From NCBI GenBank assembly GCA_002104945.1, contig MCFH01000053.1:184501-248500 (forward strand): 64,000 nucleotides of DNA. Reading direction: 5' to 3'. The position numbers and the translations under genes were made by a program. Within the stretch, counting starts at the first letter, position 1; every line of letters starts with the position of its first letter. This DNA comes from Piromyces finnis. Its lineage: Eukaryota > Neocallimastigomycota > Neocallimastigomycetes > Neocallimastigales > Neocallimastigaceae. Of this stretch, positions 60,797 to 64,000 are shown piece by piece. The notes below the pieces were generated by a model that worked only from the letters and a program-made list of their open reading frames with translations, ran no database searches and was not told the origin of the DNA.

Positions 60797-62039
60797 TTTC
60801 TATTCTATGTTATTAAGTTTCAAACTTTGATTTATTATTGATAATTATTTCATTATGATATATTTTATAATATAGTGTTATTAATTGTTTGAATGTTATT
60901 CACTTTTTCATTATCTGAATGTTTTTCTACTGTCTGCACATTAAATACATAATTAGTATATGGTATAGTTTTATAAATGAATGATTTTCAAATGGTTTTA
61001 TAAATTATTAATTATTATTATTTAATATAATTTTTTTAAATAAATGACAGTTTAATTTTGGGAATTTTTTCATCCTTTTATAATAAATTCAAAACTAAAA
61101 TATCAATTGCTAAAATAAATATAAATATAAATATCAATGGATTTGTTTATATACATTTATTGAATTAAATAGTATATTTTCAATTAATTATAATGTATTA
61201 AAGTTTTTTTTAAAATTATTGAGAATGGGGCAGTAAATTTTAATAATAATAATTTATATATTAATAACTGCCCTAACTTTCTATAAAAATGATTTATTAT
61301 GATTTTTGTTTCTTTTTAGTAATAAACAATAAACAAAAAGAATTCTTTAATGTATCCAAAAATAAAAAAAAAAAGTTGATGTTATTACGCTTCAAAAAAA
61401 AAAAAAAATATTTTATAATTTGTATAATATAAATATTACAATTAGAAATGACTTTTTGGTATATTTACAATTGTACATTCATTCATTACTGTTAATATTC
61501 TTAAGTAACTATTTTTTTTGTATAGAGTATCCAATTACATATTTAATGTTTTATTTTTTTAAAGAAAAAAAACTTTTATATTAAATAAATTTAAAATGAA
61601 TATTATAAAATTAATAGAATATGAGTTGCTTTTAATTTGATAATATAATTCAGTTATATTTTTAATAGAATTTAATTTTAGTTGATTATAACACTTTTTT
61701 TTATTAATATATACGATTATTGAGTATAATGAGTATTATTAAAATTGATTATTCTTACCACAATTCATCGTCATTTTATATTCTTTAATATTATATGTTT
61801 TGTATAAAATAAGCAATATTTTATTAATTGTAAATAGCTAATATTAAGAAGTTCTATATATAGGATAATATATCTTGATTATTAAACTTTTTAAATAAAA
61901 TATATCAAAACACATTTATAGCATTCTAATTATTTCAATATAATTAATTGTGGTAATACTTTGGATGGATGATACTTGATGTCTCTTTATTTTATTGGCC
62001 TTAGATTTTTGTATATTAAATAATACACTACAAAATACT

Positions 62040-62055
62040 GTGTGTGTGTGTGTGT
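62040..62055 (+). repeat. (TG)n microsatellite
   Basis: Eight TG units directly before a T run and an A run. Confidence 0.85.
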
Positions 62056-63856
62056 TTTTTTAAAAAAAAATGTATAAATGATAATAAAGTTCAGTATGAT
62101 TTTAACAATTTTTTTTAACTAAATGTAGAAATAGATGATTTTTAATACTCTAATTACAGATAATCCCAAATAATTTCTAAATTATAATTAAAAAAAAATA
62201 TTATATTCTATTTATATTAATAAGCATGAAAACTTTAATTTATTCTATTCTTTTTTAATTATAAATTATTCCATATCAAAAAATCTATTGCTCTGAATAA
62301 ACTAAACCAGATTTAATCATTGATCATTCCTTATTAATTATCAATGGAATTAAATAAATAATATAAATATTCAAAAAAGAAATATATACATTAAAAAAAA
62401 AAACTAACGTCCATATTAATTTATCTTACCTTTTAAGAATTTTTTTTAAAAAAAAAATTTAAAAAAAAAAAAAATTAAATTAGGACAACAATTATTTTAT
62501 TAAAAAAAATGTTGGTTTACAATTTATTTTTTATTTATTTTATATTATATTTTAATAAAAATTTAATTATAAAAAAAGTTTTTTTTTTTTTAATTAGAGC
62601 GTCTTTCAAGTAAATATTATGTAATAAAATTACGTTTTATATTAAGAATCATAGATTATAGTATATTTATTATTAATCATTGTTTTGATGGTATATTGGT
62701 ATATAGATTAATCATAATCATTAATTATTAATAATTAATAATATTTATTATTAATAATGATATTGATAATTACTACTACACAATTGAATTATAGTTGTGT
62801 AGTAAAAATTGTATTATGAGTATCTAGAATTAAAGGAGTAAACAATAAAACAAATAAAAAAGAAAGGAGGCATAATTAAAAAAAAATTATAAATAAAATT
62901 TGTTAAAAAAATTAATAATAAAAAGGAATCATTTAATCTTTTAAATTATAACTAGATGATTATAATTACTTAATAAATATTTTTATATTATTTACTATTC
63001 ACACGAATACTTATATTATGACGATGTTATAATAATAAGAAGAAGAAGAAAAAGAAAGATATTTATATAAAGTATGAATATTTGTTATTGTAAAAATTAA
63101 ATTTTTGTAATATCTGTCTTTATCTTTTCCTTTTTTTGTTAAATATAGGAATGTAAAAAATTAATAAAATACCTCGAAAATAAAATTTTAAATAATCCTA
63201 AAATTTTATTGGTTATTATAATTTTTTTTTTTTTTTTAAATTTTATTATAAAGATTTTAAAAAAAATAATATATATATCAATATAAATTTATCATATATT
63301 ATAATATATTCTAGTTAGAAAATAAGCAAATCAAAATTTAAAAAAAAAAAAAAAAATACATGTTTGTTAATTGTATTGTAGTGCAAGATACAATTAATTT
63401 AAATATATTCATATAAATAGAATAAAAAGTACTATTATTTTTTTTTCTTTACACTTTAATATTTATTAAACTTAATACAAATAGTAAAGAAGTCAAGGTA
63501 ATAATTAAATTTTAGAATTTGTGTTTATAAATTGAAATAATTTAAATAGATTTATATACAATATATATATTTAATTTAAATGTATAAAAAATATAAATAA
63601 TACATATAAAAAATGAAATTTTTAAAATATTAATAAACTTATTTTTATAATTGATATTATAATATTATAAATTTAAATATATAAATTACAATTTAATTGT
63701 TTTTAAAAATACAAATTCATAACAAAATAAAACTACGAAAACATAAAAAATGAAATATAATCAATTTAAAATAATCAATACATATATCAATAAATTCAAA
63801 AAAAAAAAAAAATAATAATAATAATAATGAAAATAATGATAACAAAAATAATTTAG

Positions 63857-64000
63857 ATGACCGATCACTCTAAGTACGCTTCTCCATTAACTGCCAGATA
63901 CGCCTCTAAGGAAATGGCTTACAACTTCTCTGACGACAGAAAGTTCAGTATCTGGAGACAACTTTGGATTAACCTTGCTGTTGCTGAAAAGCAATTAGGT
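63857..64000 (+). CDS. ADE13: Adenylosuccinate lyase, N-terminal 48 codons
   Basis: The frame starts at the ATG at 63857 and runs off the window. The enzyme cleaves SAICAR and adenylosuccinate in purine synthesis. [20 protein letters not shown], then [25 protein letters not shown], is the characteristic beginning of the eukaryotic enzyme (substrate-binding RY motif, then the F-SDxxKFxxWRxLW helix). Codons are markedly GC-richer than the surroundings. The ATG is directly preceded by ATTTAG, which could also be a splice acceptor in the 5' leader. The catalytic residues are beyond the window. Confidence 0.9.
   Translation, partial: MTDHSKYASPLTARYASKEMAYNFSDDRKFSIWRQLWINLAVAEKQLG

Noticed and set aside
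62040-62070. Possible telomeric repeat
   Set aside because: Only a TG dinucleotide run; no TTAGGG-type units.

Overview
The window is nuclear DNA of a flagellated fungus with an extremely AT-rich genome. The best match is an anaerobic gut fungus (Neocallimastigomycota). The reasons are the near-total A/T intergenic sequence with long poly(A)/poly(T) and AAT/ATT runs, short GT-AG introns with GTAAGT/GTATGT-type donors, clearly fungal genes (a Zn2Cys6 regulator, the O-mannosyltransferase PMT4), two genes of the motile flagellum (CFAP96, DNAAF4), and intronless enzymes that look bacterial. Genus is inference; no rRNA or marker locus is present.

Layout. 1-1590: 3' part of an unrecognised Asn-rich protein (+). 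2588-4174: rhomboid protease (+). 5547-5930: small Ala/Ser-rich protein (+). 6559-7292: V-ATPase c'' (VMA16, -). 8074-9580: spliceosomal IST3/RBMX2 (-), divergent from 10121-11936 CFAP96 (+). 12978-15974: THOC5 (-). 16698-19977: ERT1/AcuK-type regulator (-). 24207-25130: membrane-anchored alpha/beta hydrolase (+). 26120-29809: polytopic class-3 lipase (+). 30164-31702: cis-prenyltransferase (+). 32918-36946: PMT4 in 17 exons (+). 38450-39154: endonuclease/exonuclease/phosphatase-fold protein (+). 44876-46719: alanine aminotransferase (+). 47242-50653: DNAAF4 (-). 52009-55161: ankyrin-repeat pseudogene (+), split by a tRNA-type SINE with a 12-bp target duplication. 55881-57931: PTC7-type PP2C phosphatase (-). 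63857-end: start of adenylosuccinate lyase (+).

No operon-like organisation is seen and most genes are unrelated housekeeping genes. Three functional links can be drawn. The cis-prenyltransferase (dolichol synthesis) lies directly upstream of PMT4, which uses dolichol-phosphate-mannose. CFAP96 and DNAAF4 both serve the zoospore flagellum. IST3 and THOC5 act in splicing and mRNA export. The splice models were built by hand from reading-frame continuity; for every complete multi-exon gene the exon lengths sum to a multiple of three.

Regions 19978-24206, 39155-44875 and 57932-63856 hold no gene I can support. The most distinctive items are the SINE inside the ankyrin gene, a lone GC-rich 100-bp island at about 50945-51050, several microexons (5, 14, 18, 22 and 25 nt), the lipase with two blocks of membrane segments, and a hydrolase that seems to lack its catalytic histidine.
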